From Thermodesulfovibrio sp. (GTDB lineage Bacteria > Nitrospirota > Thermodesulfovibrionia > Thermodesulfovibrionales > JdFR-85), in NCBI GenBank assembly GCA_027050975.1, contig JALUAR010000252.1, positions 1 to 32,942 of the forward strand: 32,942 nucleotides of DNA, in the 5' to 3' direction. The notes beneath the pieces were generated by a model. The model saw nothing but the letters and a program-made list of their open reading frames with translations, did not search any database and had not been told where the DNA came from. This document shows, one piece after another, positions 14,395 to 22,839 of this stretch. The number at the start of each line of letters is the position of its first letter. Position 1 is the stretch's first letter. The position numbers and the translations under genes are program-made.

Positions 14395-15861
14395 ATGAAG
14401 AGGGAGAAGATACTATTTATAACGCCACCATTTCATGCAGGGGTTGTGGAGGTGGCAGGAAGATGGGTGCCTCTTTACCATGTATATCTGGCAGGTGCAG
14501 CCAGGGCAGCTGGTTTTGAAGCAGAAATATACGATGCCATGACCAAGAAAGTGGGATATGAAGAGATCGGTAGAAAGATTGAGGAGTCTAAGCCTGATTA
14601 TGTAGCTGTCTCGGTAATAACCTGTACAGTGCCTGATGCCTTGAAGGTGGTGGAGCTTGCAAAGGAGATCAATCCCGGGATAAAGACGATTTTAGGCGGT
14701 GTTCATGCCAGTTTCATGTGCGAGGAGATGTTCTCCCTTAGTTCCGCAGTGGACTACATAATAAGGGGAGAGGGAGAGGTCACACTTGTGGAGCTGTTGA
14801 GGATGCTCTCCTCAAAGGGTTCTCCAAAGGATGTGAAGGGTATCGTTTACAGAGAGGGAGATGCCCTGGTACAGACCCCTTCCAGACCATTTCTTGAGAG
14901 TTTTGATGCCCTGCCAATGGCGTGGGATCTGCTGGACTGGAATGATTACACCTACTTTATCCTTCCGGGCTCAAGGCTTGGTGCGGTCTGTACCTCACGA
15001 GGCTGTGGACATGACTGTACCTTCTGCTCACAGCAGAAATTCTGGCATAAGAGTTGGCGCGGACGCTCACCTGAGGATCTTGTGAAAGAGATGAGACTGT
15101 TGCGGGAGGATTACTCTGTGGATGTGGTTCTTTTCACAGACGATTATCCTACCCCGGATAGGGTACGGTGGGAGCGATTCCTGGATATGCTGATAGAGCA
15201 GGATCTGGATATGAAGATACTTATGGAGACTCGGGCAGCTGACATAATTCGTGATAGAGACATACTGGACAAATACAAGAAGGCAGGGATAATCCATATT
15301 TATGTAGGCACAGAGGCAACCGAGCAGGAGAGCCTGGACTATATAAAGAAGGATCTCAGTATAGAGGAATCAAAGGAGGCATTGAGGCTCTTGAGGGATG
15401 TGGGAATAATAACGGAGACATCCATGATACTTGGATTTCCTGATGAGACGTGGGATAGCATAGAGAGGACGTTGAGGCTGGCGATTGATTATAACCCTGA
15501 TTTTGCACACTTCCTGGCGATAGCACCCTGGCCATATGCGGACATATATGAGGAGTTGAAAGATTACATAGAGGTGAAGGATTACAGAAAATACAACCTG
15601 ATAGATCCTGTAATAAAACCCAAGGAGATGACTCTTGAGGAGATGGATAGAGCTATTGTTGACTGTTACCGTGTATTTTACATGAATAAGTACGCTGAGA
15701 TATTGGATGAAAAGGATGAGTTCAAGAAGAACTACATGATAACCTCCATGAAACTAATGATGTCCAATTCCTTTATAAGAAAGAAGATTGGAGATCTTGG
15801 TGGTGCAATGCCTGAAGAGGTAAGGCAGATCATAGAGGGTGGTGCGTCAGTTCATAGATGA
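14395..15861 (+). CDS. B12-binding-domain radical SAM protein (second)
   Basis: A 488-residue class B-type radical SAM protein: a cobalamin-binding-like N-terminal domain (about 1-150, G-G-V-H-A-S near 101, no DxHxxG), then cluster ligands C204-G-H-D-C208-T-F-C211 preceded by T-S-R-G. A core with F-T-D-D-Y and G-F-P-D-E-T-W follows, then a C-terminal helical region. It is related to but clearly distinct from the enzyme at 10412, so the two probably do different chemistry. AAGGAG just before the upstream stop serves its ATG. Its stop overlaps the second DUF2318 gene (ATGA), placing it between the selenoprotein-like gene and the second DUF2318/ResB-like module. Substrate unknown. Confidence 0.85.
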   Translation: MKREKILFITPPFHAGVVEVAGRWVPLYHVYLAGAARAAGFEAEIYDAMTKKVGYEEIGRKIEESKPDYVAVSVITCTVPDALKVVELAKEINPGIKTILGGVHASFMCEEMFSLSSAVDYIIRGEGEVTLVELLRMLSSKGSPKDVKGIVYREGDALVQTPSRPFLESFDALPMAWDLLDWNDYTYFILPGSRLGAVCTSRGCGHDCTFCSQQKFWHKSWRGRSPEDLVKEMRLLREDYSVDVVLFTDDYPTPDRVRWERFLDMLIEQDLDMKILMETRAADIIRDRDILDKYKKAGIIHIYVGTEATEQESLDYIKKDLSIEESKEALRLLRDVGIITETSMILGFPDETWDSIERTLRLAIDYNPDFAHFLAIAPWPYADIYEELKDYIEVKDYRKYNLIDPVIKPKEMTLEEMDRAIVDCYRVFYMNKYAEILDEKDEFKKNYMITSMKLMMSNSFIRKKIGDLGGAMPEEVRQIIEGGASVHR

Positions 15862-17156
15862 GCCTGCTGACTGTAACGTTACAGGAGTCTCTTGAGGTTG
15901 CCTTAGAGGTTTTTATCCTTGTAAATGTCCTTTCCAGCCAGAAGAGGGTTGTAACTACTGTATCGATTCTTTCCATTATCTCAGGAATCAGTATCGGAAT
16001 ACTCCTTTTCCCGCCTGAGGAGTTTTATCAAAAGATTATTACAAACTTCTCCTTCCTCTTTTTTATATCACTGCTGCTGGTGGCTCCATTCCGTCCCAAG
16101 GAGCTTATGGTGGCAATTCTTGTTCCGGTACTGCTTTTTCTCCCCCAGTCAGTGCAGACCACGGTGGTTCTGATGGATGAGATAAGGCTTGTTGGTACAA
16201 AGGCACTTTTTCAGTTGATTGCGGCTGTCCTTCTGGCAGGGGCTGCTCTTGCAGGAGCTAATATGTTCATCGGGAAAAGATTGAATCTGAGGAGATTCAT
16301 GAGTGTATCGGAGATGACCCTTTTCATTGCCACATTACACATTATCTATGGCGGAAGGAGTGAGTTTACAGAAAGTAGTATTGTGCCTACGCTGCAGAGA
16401 GGGCTAACAGGATTTCTGGCTGGCCTGGTTAGTCTCCTGAAGGATACACTCCTTATTCCAACCAACAGGAACCTTGATGTTCCTCCGGCATTGGTAATGG
16501 ACTTTTTTGCCTCACCGAGATTTTCCATGGCTCTGACAGCGCTCATCCTTCTTGTGCCACCTGTCTATTTATTTGTACAGATCCTCCTTTCACCCGAGCC
16601 TGAGACAACAGGCTACACCAGACGGGCAGAGATCAGAAAGAGGATTGCCCTTTACAGGGGAGAACTTCTTAGAAGGGGTACACCTGTTATGCTCTCCTTT
16701 CTGAGCCTCGTGGTGCTTGTACATGCTGCAAATCTCACCCTTAATCCCACTTATGAGCCTGAGGCTGTTTCCATTATTGCAAAAGAGGATACAGTCAGGA
16801 TTCCCTTAATTGATAACAGAGGGGATATATCGGACGGGATGTTGAGAAAATACAAAATAATCAGTGGTGAGTCCTACAGGATACTGCTGATGATGAGACC
16901 GGATGGCGAGGTGGTGGTGACTCTTGATGCCTGCGAGATCTGTCCTCCCAGGGGGTATGTGCAGAGGGGAAGGCATCTGATATGTAAGTACTGTAATACC
17001 CCTATACCTGTGGAGTCCCTTGGACAGCCTGGTGGATGTAATCCGATTCCTGTGGCATACAAGATTGAGGGAGATTATGTAATTCTCAATATTGATGACC
17101 TGAGGGCTACTTCAGAGAAGGCGGATAAGAAGTTCAAGGGGAGGCACTATAAGTGA
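15858..17156 (+). CDS. DUF2318 membrane protein with FTR1-like N-terminal region (copy 2)
   Basis: A 432-residue paralogue of the protein at 7799. Its N-terminus is closer to FTR1: L-Q-E-S-L-E-V-A-L-E-V-F-I-L-V resembles the R-E-G-L-E helix of ferrous/ferric permeases. Polytopic segments run to about 240 and one more helix lies near 275-295. The C-terminal DUF2318 domain keeps every cysteine: C359-E-I-C362, C376-K-Y-C379, and C394 in G-G-C-N-P-I-P. Coupling is by ATGA overlap upstream and GTGA overlap downstream. Two DUF2318 proteins in one operon suggest a hetero-oligomer or two substrates; iron is the family-based guess. Confidence 0.82.
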   Translation: MSLLTVTLQESLEVALEVFILVNVLSSQKRVVTTVSILSIISGISIGILLFPPEEFYQKIITNFSFLFFISLLLVAPFRPKELMVAILVPVLLFLPQSVQTTVVLMDEIRLVGTKALFQLIAAVLLAGAALAGANMFIGKRLNLRRFMSVSEMTLFIATLHIIYGGRSEFTESSIVPTLQRGLTGFLAGLVSLLKDTLLIPTNRNLDVPPALVMDFFASPRFSMALTALILLVPPVYLFVQILLSPEPETTGYTRRAEIRKRIALYRGELLRRGTPVMLSFLSLVVLVHAANLTLNPTYEPEAVSIIAKEDTVRIPLIDNRGDISDGMLRKYKIISGESYRILLMMRPDGEVVVTLDACEICPPRGYVQRGRHLICKYCNTPIPVESLGQPGGCNPIPVAYKIEGDYVILNIDDLRATSEKADKKFKGRHYK

Positions 17157-18100
17157 GATTGATTAAAAAGATTGGGGCAATAAGGAGTGTGGTGTTGGTT
17201 CTGTTGCTGCTTGCAGCTGTGTATATTTACGCTGCAGCCCTTCGGTACTCTCCTGAGGAGGCCATCAGAGGGCTCTTTAAGGAAAACATCATTTTCCAGT
17301 CTCTTTATCTGCTATTACTTTTTTCCCTTTTATCAAGAATGATTGTCTTGTTCAAGGGTGGTTTTCTCAAGAGATATGCATCCATACTTATGACAGGAGG
17401 TTTATTACTTCTCCTTTCAGGTCTGATCCTCTCTGTAACATTCAGAAAGGAGATTGCAATAGTGGGCTATGAAGGAGAGATGACAGAGATTGGAAAAATC
17501 AATTCCATAAAGACCGATCTGCCTGAAAAGATACTGATTATTGGTAAGGAAAAACCTCAGACAATAAGCACGGTGAAGGCCATGCTTATTCTTGATGACG
17601 GAAGAGAGGCTGTTATAAAGGCATTTCCCTTCAGATATCTCAAAGGAGGATTTGTTGTTATCTCAGAGGTAGGGCTTTCACCAGATTTGATGCTCTCAAT
17701 GGATGGCCTCAATATAAGGAGGAGGTACATGAGACTCCTTCCACCAGGAACCGAATACAACTGTAGGCTTTCTGATAGATATTCACTAACCGTTTCTCTT
17801 TCACCGGTGAAGACCTTTAGGAAAGGCAGACTTGCTGCTATGGAATACAGTCTCAAAGAGCCTCCTTTCAGGATTGTATTAAAGGAGAACAACAGAGGGG
17901 TTGTTTTTGATAAAGTTCTGAAGGGAGGAGATGCCATTAGAGAGAAGGGATTGAACATCAGGTTGAGTGAGGGTAGGTGGTGGGTAAAGCTCATAAGGAT
18001 AGGGGAACCTTTCTTTTTGCTGGTTTATATTGGAGGAGGGTTGGCAATCATAGGTGCTATTATTTATCCCTTCCAGTTGTTCCGTTTATTTAATGATTGA
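17153..18100 (+). CDS. ResB-like membrane protein (copy 2)
   Basis: A 315-residue paralogue of the protein at 9187: three N-terminal hydrophobic segments (about 10-30, 42-62, 72-92), an extracytoplasmic beta-rich domain, and a last helix near 285-308. The shared stretch runs from the V-G-L-S-P-D-L-M-L segment through R-R-Y-M-R-L-L-P-P, matching G-I-A-P-G-V-E-L and G-Y-V-A-L-R-L-L-P in copy 1. The GTG start overlaps the DUF2318 stop (GTGA) exactly as in copy 1. Identity between copies looks low, so the duplication is old. It ends the operon; a weak terminator-like hairpin follows. Confidence 0.66.
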   Translation: MRLIKKIGAIRSVVLVLLLLAAVYIYAAALRYSPEEAIRGLFKENIIFQSLYLLLLFSLLSRMIVLFKGGFLKRYASILMTGGLLLLLSGLILSVTFRKEIAIVGYEGEMTEIGKINSIKTDLPEKILIIGKEKPQTISTVKAMLILDDGREAVIKAFPFRYLKGGFVVISEVGLSPDLMLSMDGLNIRRRYMRLLPPGTEYNCRLSDRYSLTVSLSPVKTFRKGRLAAMEYSLKEPPFRIVLKENNRGVVFDKVLKGGDAIREKGLNIRLSEGRWWVKLIRIGEPFFLLVYIGGGLAIIGAIIYPFQLFRLFND

Positions 18101-18150
18101 TGCTTGTGACCGAGAGTTACGGTGCGTACCGATATGAAACGAAACAGATG

Positions 18151-18170
18151 GAAGGGCTGCCTTCTTTGTT
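18151..18170 (+). terminator. Weak terminator-like hairpin after the 13-kb locus
   Basis: GAAGG (18151-18155), loop GCTG, CCTTC (18160-18164), then TTTGTT. The stem is only five base pairs, but it sits in the convergent gap where the plus-strand operon should end. No stronger candidate is visible between 18101 and 18193. Confidence 0.28.
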
Positions 18171-18193
18171 GGCTGAGCTATTCAGGGATGCAC

Positions 18194-18328
18194 CTAATTG
18201 TTGCTTAACAGTTCCCCATCCATTATGTACCTGATGAGGACAGCTCTCTCCCTGAGTGGCATCTCAAAATAGAAGGTGCTCTCCATCAGAATTCCGATAA
18301 GCTCCTTTAATTTCCTTTTGTCCGTCAT
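18194..18328 (-). CDS. Small 44-residue protein downstream of the lipoate ligase gene
   Basis: A short reading frame of 45 codons on the minus strand, beginning MTDKRKLKEL and ending L-L-S-N-N. AAGGAG lies eight bases before the ATG (plus-strand 18337-18342), a near-ideal ribosome binding site. The composition is protein-like: an amphipathic helix with K/R/E, then F-E-M-P-L-R-E-R-A-V-L-I-R-Y-I. It follows the lipoate-ligase gene by 46 bases in the same direction, so it is probably the last gene of the uvrA operon. I recognise no family. The start signal and codon pattern make it likely real, and gene finders would easily miss it. Confidence 0.6.
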   Translation of the reverse strand: MTDKRKLKELIGILMESTFYFEMPLRERAVLIRYIMDGELLSNN

Positions 18329-18374
18329 GGCGCTCACTCCTTAGTGTTATTATCGGATATAGTGAGGAGGGACT

Positions 18375-19163
18375 TTAACGGCTGAATGTCCAATCCCTGG
18401 ATCGATACTTCTGCTCTATCAGCTTTTGTGCAAGTTCCATCTCCTGTGAGGTGGGATCTGACGGCAATAGCTTAACATTAAAGTATTTTTCAAAGGCAAG
18501 GATTATGGCCTTCTTGATCTGCTGTTCCGATGTCTCAGGTGAGTGGTGAAGTATGCCTGTCATGCTGGCTCTGACATTCTCCTCTTTGGCATCAGCAAAA
18601 ACCTGTATCATCTTCTCAGGCTTGAGATATAGCTGAATTGAGCCCTGCTGAAGAAATCCCTCCCGCCATCTTTTCTGAGCTGAACCTATCAACTTTTTAC
18701 CGTCAAGTGTTATTTCACCGTATGAGACTGATTGAAAGCAGAGGGGAGAACCTACAAGAACTCTTCCCTTCTCTTTCCTGCTTTTCATTTCAACCTTGAT
18801 CCCAAGGGATGTAAGGGCATTAAAAAAGGCCCTGCTCAGGTGTGAATAGGTCTGTAGTAGTCCCTCAGAGAAGAAGGGAGGTATGTTCTGAGAGGAGAAG
18901 CTGTAGGTAAGGTCGTATCCGTGAAGAATAGCTCTGCCGCCTGTTGGCCTTCTTACAATCGGGATATCTGCATTTTCGCAATACTCTATGTTTACCTCTT
19001 CTATGCTCTGAAAGCAGCCTATTGTTATCGAGGGCTTCTGCCATGTGTAGAACCTCAGTGTTGGTGCTGCAGAGCCCTCTCGGACACTAATGGCAATTGC
19101 CTCATCTAAGGCCATATTGAAAGCCGCCTCACAGGGACCGCTATCAATCAGTCTCCAGTGCAT
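18375..19163 (-). CDS. lplA: Lipoate-protein ligase A family protein
   Basis: A 262-residue biotin/lipoate A/B ligase-fold protein. The conserved R-R-P-T-G-G-R-A-I-L-H binding motif, the opening W-R-L-I-D-S-G-P-C-E-A-A-F-N-M-A-L-D-E-A, and the G-K-K-L-I-G-S-A-Q-K-R lysine region are all present. The family attaches lipoate or octanoate to E2 and H proteins. Members of about 260 residues without the C-terminal accessory domain can be ligases or octanoyl transferases (LipM/LipL-like), so the exact reaction is open. The ATG lies 16 bases inside the end of uvrA, so the two are co-transcribed. Confidence 0.85.
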   Translation of the reverse strand: MHWRLIDSGPCEAAFNMALDEAIAISVREGSAAPTLRFYTWQKPSITIGCFQSIEEVNIEYCENADIPIVRRPTGGRAILHGYDLTYSFSSQNIPPFFSEGLLQTYSHLSRAFFNALTSLGIKVEMKSRKEKGRVLVGSPLCFQSVSYGEITLDGKKLIGSAQKRWREGFLQQGSIQLYLKPEKMIQVFADAKEENVRASMTGILHHSPETSEQQIKKAIILAFEKYFNVKLLPSDPTSQEMELAQKLIEQKYRSRDWTFSR

Positions 19164-21913
19164 AACTCAGCATCCTCTATCAGTTCCCTTTCAATGTATC
19201 TTCCAGTAAGGGATTCATTACAGTTTAGAATGCCATCTACAGGGCCTTCATAAACAATGGAACCACCTCGAGGGCCGCCCTCAGGACCAAGGTCAATAAT
19301 CCAGTCAGCCACTGAGATAAGATCGGGATTATGTTCTATGACTACCACTGTGTTCCCTTCTTGGACAAGTCTCCTGAGCACGGTAAGAAGGGAGAGAACA
19401 TCTCTGTAATGGAGTCCGACAGTTGGTTCGTCAAGTATATACAGTATCCCCTTTTTCTTGTTTGTAACAAGTTCCGAGCAGATCTTCAGTCTCTGTGCCT
19501 CTCCGCCTGAAAGGGTGGTTGCGGGCTGGCCCAGCTTAAGATACCCAATGCCTATATCAGCCATTATGGAAAGTCTGGAAACGATCTGCTCCTCCTCTGA
19601 GAAGTGTTCCATTGCCTCATCTACTGTCATCTCCAGAACGTCATGTATGTTCTTGTCTTTATAGGTAACCTTTAAAGCCTCCGGGCTGTAACGTCTGCCA
19701 TGGCACTGCTCGCATGTAACATACAGGTCCTCGAAGAAATACATCTCAAGTTTCTCAAATCCCTCACCCTTGCAATGCTCACAACGGCCTCCCGGAATGT
19801 TGAATGAAAAGAATCCCGGTGAGTAGCCATGGGCCTTTGCATAAGGCTGAGATGCATAGAGTTGCCTTATCAGGTCAAAGATCTTCAGATATGTTACAGG
19901 ATTTGACCTTGGTGTCTTACCAATGGGTGACTGGTCAATAAGCCTTACACCCTTAAGGTGCTCTGTGCCCGAAAGTTCATCAAAAGGAAGTGGCTGCTCA
20001 AAAGCGGTTTTGAATCTCCTTGCAAGAGCTCTGTAGAGTGTCTCTACAATCAGAGAGCTTTTGCCAGAGCCTGAAACACCTGTTATAACCGTCAAGGTCT
20101 TCAGAGGGATTTTTAGTGTTACATTTTTGAGGTTGTTTCCTCTGGCACCTTTCAGAAGGAGATAGTTTTTTTTGCGTGGTAGCGGTTTTCGTATAAACTT
20201 CCTCAGCATATCCTGGTCGAGGCCGTTTATATAGCGAGAGGTTAATGTATCAGCATGGAGAAACGCTTCCTTTGCTCCTTCAAATATAACCTCACCGCCT
20301 TTTTGCCCGCTGCCAGGACCCATCTCGACAATCCAGTCTGCAGACTCTATTACATGTCTGTCGTGTTCCACAACAATGAGGGTGTTACCATTTGAGACCA
20401 TCTCCTTGAGAATCTTTACAATGCGGTCTGTGTCACGTGGATGGAGCCCTACAGTGGGTTCGTCAAGTACGTATAAAGTACCTGTAAGACGTGAGGCAAT
20501 CTGGTTTGCAAGATTGATTCTCTGATATTCACCTCCTGAAAGTGTCTTGCCCAGCCGGTTTAAGGTAAGATAGTCAAGCCCAACCCTGTTTAGAAACTGC
20601 AATTTCATCTCTATCTGTTTCATTACTTCAGCGGCTACCGAACGTTCGTAATCGCTGAGGCTGAGGGAATTAATGATTTTTATAAGTCCTCCTATTGGAA
20701 TCTCGCAGAGTTCAGCTATATTGAATCCGTTGATTTTGTAAGAGAGCGCTTCCGGTCTCAGACGCTGTCCCTTACATGCAGGGCAGGGAACGGGCGATCG
20801 GTAGCGGCTTAAAAATACTCTGACATGCAGCTTATATCTCTTGTCTTCCAGTTCTTCAAAGAAGTCATCTATGCCATAAAAGTTTTTATCACCTTTAAAT
20901 ATCTTTTCCTTTTCCCCTGCCGACAGATCCCTATATGGCCTGTGTATATCTATTCCTGCCTTTTTGGCATGCCTTATCAGCTGTTCCTTCCACCAGCGTG
21001 CAGCAGGCTTTTCCCAGGGCTCAATTGCTCCTTCGGCTATACTCAGGGATGGGTCTGGAATTATTAGTGATTCGTCATATTTGAGTAGATTTCCAAATCC
21101 CTTGCATTCAGGGCACGCACCCACTGGATGATTGAAGGAAAATAGCAGTGGAGAGGGTTCGGGAAGTTCTATATTGCATCTGTCGCACCTGAGTTCTTTT
21201 GAAAATACAATAGGGGTTATTACAGTTTCAGAGCCTTCCCTTTTAAAGATATGGATATTAACCCTTCCTCTGCCTTCTCTGAATGCCAGTTCCACAGAGT
21301 CTGCGAAGCGGGGCTCGTTGCGGATGATAAGCCTGTCAACAACAACCTCCATTTCAACGGGCTCATCACTATCTGCAGGAATCTCCTTTATCTCGGAATC
21401 CTTCCAGTATCTGTAGAACCCTCTTAGCGTAAGGTTTTTCGGTGTCTCTTCTGCCCAGAAGGTGATCATTGCCCTTTCGCCATTGTAGCTTTCAAGTAGT
21501 TCTGAAACAATTGTATCTATACTCCATCGCTTTATCTCTGAACCGCACTCTGGACAGTAAGGTCTGGATACCTTGGCATAGAGTATTCTGAAAAGATCAT
21601 AGACCTCGGTAAGGGTGCCCACCGTGGAGCGAGAGCCTTTTACAGGGTTTTTCTGCTGTAGTGCTATAGCGGGTCTTATGTTTCTGATTGCATCCACATC
21701 TGGTCTGTCAAGCTTTTCCAGGAAGAGACGGGCATAGGTGGAGAGGGATTCTATGAACCTCCACTGTCCTTCAGCAAATATGGTGTCAAAGGCAAGAGAT
21801 GATTTGCCGGAGCCTGACAGTCCAGTTACAACAATAAAAGAGTTATGTGGGAGAGTAATGTTGATGTTTTTTAAGTTGTTCTGTCTTGCCCCTTCTATGA
21901 TTAAGTTACGCAT
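19148..21913 (-). CDS. uvrA: Excinuclease ABC subunit A
   Basis: A 921-residue DNA damage-recognition ATPase of nucleotide excision repair, near the family length of about 940. The N-terminal Walker A is GLSGSGKSS. The first half carries C-P-E-C-G, a further zinc-type C-R-C-D-R-C area and the signature LSGGEYQR with L-D-E-P-T-V-G-L-H. The second half has GVSGSGKSS, the zinc finger C-E-H-C...C-E-Q-C, LSGGEAQR and a second L-D-E-P-T-V-G-L-H. The start ATG at 21913 is only 33 bases from the divergent TIGR00725-like gene, so promoters must overlap or lie within it. It leads a minus-strand operon with the lipoate-ligase gene. Confidence 0.95.
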   Translation of the reverse strand: MRNLIIEGARQNNLKNINITLPHNSFIVVTGLSGSGKSSLAFDTIFAEGQWRFIESLSTYARLFLEKLDRPDVDAIRNIRPAIALQQKNPVKGSRSTVGTLTEVYDLFRILYAKVSRPYCPECGSEIKRWSIDTIVSELLESYNGERAMITFWAEETPKNLTLRGFYRYWKDSEIKEIPADSDEPVEMEVVVDRLIIRNEPRFADSVELAFREGRGRVNIHIFKREGSETVITPIVFSKELRCDRCNIELPEPSPLLFSFNHPVGACPECKGFGNLLKYDESLIIPDPSLSIAEGAIEPWEKPAARWWKEQLIRHAKKAGIDIHRPYRDLSAGEKEKIFKGDKNFYGIDDFFEELEDKRYKLHVRVFLSRYRSPVPCPACKGQRLRPEALSYKINGFNIAELCEIPIGGLIKIINSLSLSDYERSVAAEVMKQIEMKLQFLNRVGLDYLTLNRLGKTLSGGEYQRINLANQIASRLTGTLYVLDEPTVGLHPRDTDRIVKILKEMVSNGNTLIVVEHDRHVIESADWIVEMGPGSGQKGGEVIFEGAKEAFLHADTLTSRYINGLDQDMLRKFIRKPLPRKKNYLLLKGARGNNLKNVTLKIPLKTLTVITGVSGSGKSSLIVETLYRALARRFKTAFEQPLPFDELSGTEHLKGVRLIDQSPIGKTPRSNPVTYLKIFDLIRQLYASQPYAKAHGYSPGFFSFNIPGGRCEHCKGEGFEKLEMYFFEDLYVTCEQCHGRRYSPEALKVTYKDKNIHDVLEMTVDEAMEHFSEEEQIVSRLSIMADIGIGYLKLGQPATTLSGGEAQRLKICSELVTNKKKGILYILDEPTVGLHYRDVLSLLTVLRRLVQEGNTVVVIEHNPDLISVADWIIDLGPEGGPRGGSIVYEGPVDGILNCNESLTGRYIERELIEDAELCTGD

Positions 21914-21946
21914 CTGTATATATTTCCCTGGCTCTTTTCTGATACA

Positions 21947-22474
21947 ATGAAATGGCTAATCTATTATTTTAACAGAGTTGAGGTGGAAAAAGTGCAAAAG
22001 CAGGAACCCTTACGTAACAAGGTTATTGGGGTCGTAGGCGGGAGGGACGCAGGAGCGGATCTGTTACGCATCGCTACTGAGGTCGGAAGGGAAATTGCCC
22101 GGGCAGGTGCCATTCTAATCTGTGGTGGCCTGGGAGGAGTGATGGAGGCTGCCTCAAAGGGGGCTTATGAGGAGGGAGGAACGACTGTTGGGGTGCTCCC
22201 GACGGAGGAAAAGACTGCTGCAAATCCGTATATTAAGGTGCCAATAGCTACTGGACTGGGAATCGGTAGAAATGTTATCATATCACGCACTGCAGATGCC
22301 CTTGTTGCAGTCGGCGGTGGTTACGGAACTCTGTCGGAAATTGCCTTCGCCTTGCAGCTTGGTAAGCCGGTGGTGGGAATAAGGAGTTGGGATGTCGAAG
22401 GAATGCTTAAGGCAGGCAATGCCCGGGAGGCAGTTAAAAAGGTTCTCCAGTTACTAAGCATTCAGGACTTATAA
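21947..22474 (+). CDS. TIGR00725/LOG-like Rossmann-fold protein
   Basis: A 175-residue protein related to LOG/'lysine decarboxylase'-fold nucleotide-binding proteins. It shows G-V-V-G-G-R near the start, C-G-G-L-G-G-V-M-E-A-A-S-K-G-A, G-R-N-V-I-I-S-R-T-A-D-A, and V-G-G-G-Y-G-T-L-S-E-I. The last three correspond to the PGGxGTxxE-type phosphoribohydrolase signature, though with V-G-G-G-Y instead of P-G-G. True decarboxylase activity is not expected; nucleotide binding or hydrolysis is plausible. The ATG at 21947 has no clear ribosome site. A GTG at 21992, after a GAGGTGG, would remove 15 residues and may be the real start. Confidence 0.8.
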   Translation: MKWLIYYFNRVEVEKVQKQEPLRNKVIGVVGGRDAGADLLRIATEVGREIARAGAILICGGLGGVMEAASKGAYEEGGTTVGVLPTEEKTAANPYIKVPIATGLGIGRNVIISRTADALVAVGGGYGTLSEIAFALQLGKPVVGIRSWDVEGMLKAGNAREAVKKVLQLLSIQDL

Positions 22475-22521
22475 CTCGTAACCCATAACTACGAACTACG
22501 AATTATAAACTGTTCACATCC

Positions 22522-22598
22522 GCCCCCTTAGCTCAGTAGGATAGAGCACAGGATTCCTAATCCTGGTGTCAGAGGTTCGAATCCTCTAGGGGGCACCA
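22522..22598 (+). tRNA. tRNA-Arg (CCU anticodon)
   Basis: Full cloverleaf, 77 bases including an encoded CCA. The acceptor GCCCCCT pairs with AGGGGGC, the D stem is GCTC/GAGC, and the anticodon stem CAGGA/TCCTG encloses TTCCTAA, giving anticodon CCT. The T arm is AGAGG-TTCGAAT-CCTCT, the discriminator is A, then CCA. It reads AGG, a common arginine codon in this window. Confidence 0.96.
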
Positions 22599-22839
22599 CA
22601 ATTTTTGTCATGAGTTCAGGGTTTTGAGTTCTAAGTTAATAGTTATGAAATCTAGTGATTCTTTGGTTTTAGTATTATCTAAAATTTTGTTTAGGTGATA
22701 AGGTAAAGTGATTGCCTGATAAATATTTTTAATTTGACCAAAGAGGCTGAAGTATATTAAGGTTTATTGGCTTTAGTTGGTGGAAGTATTTTTATGTGGA
22801 TATTTATAACTCAAAAATCTCAGAACTGAGGAGGAACTT

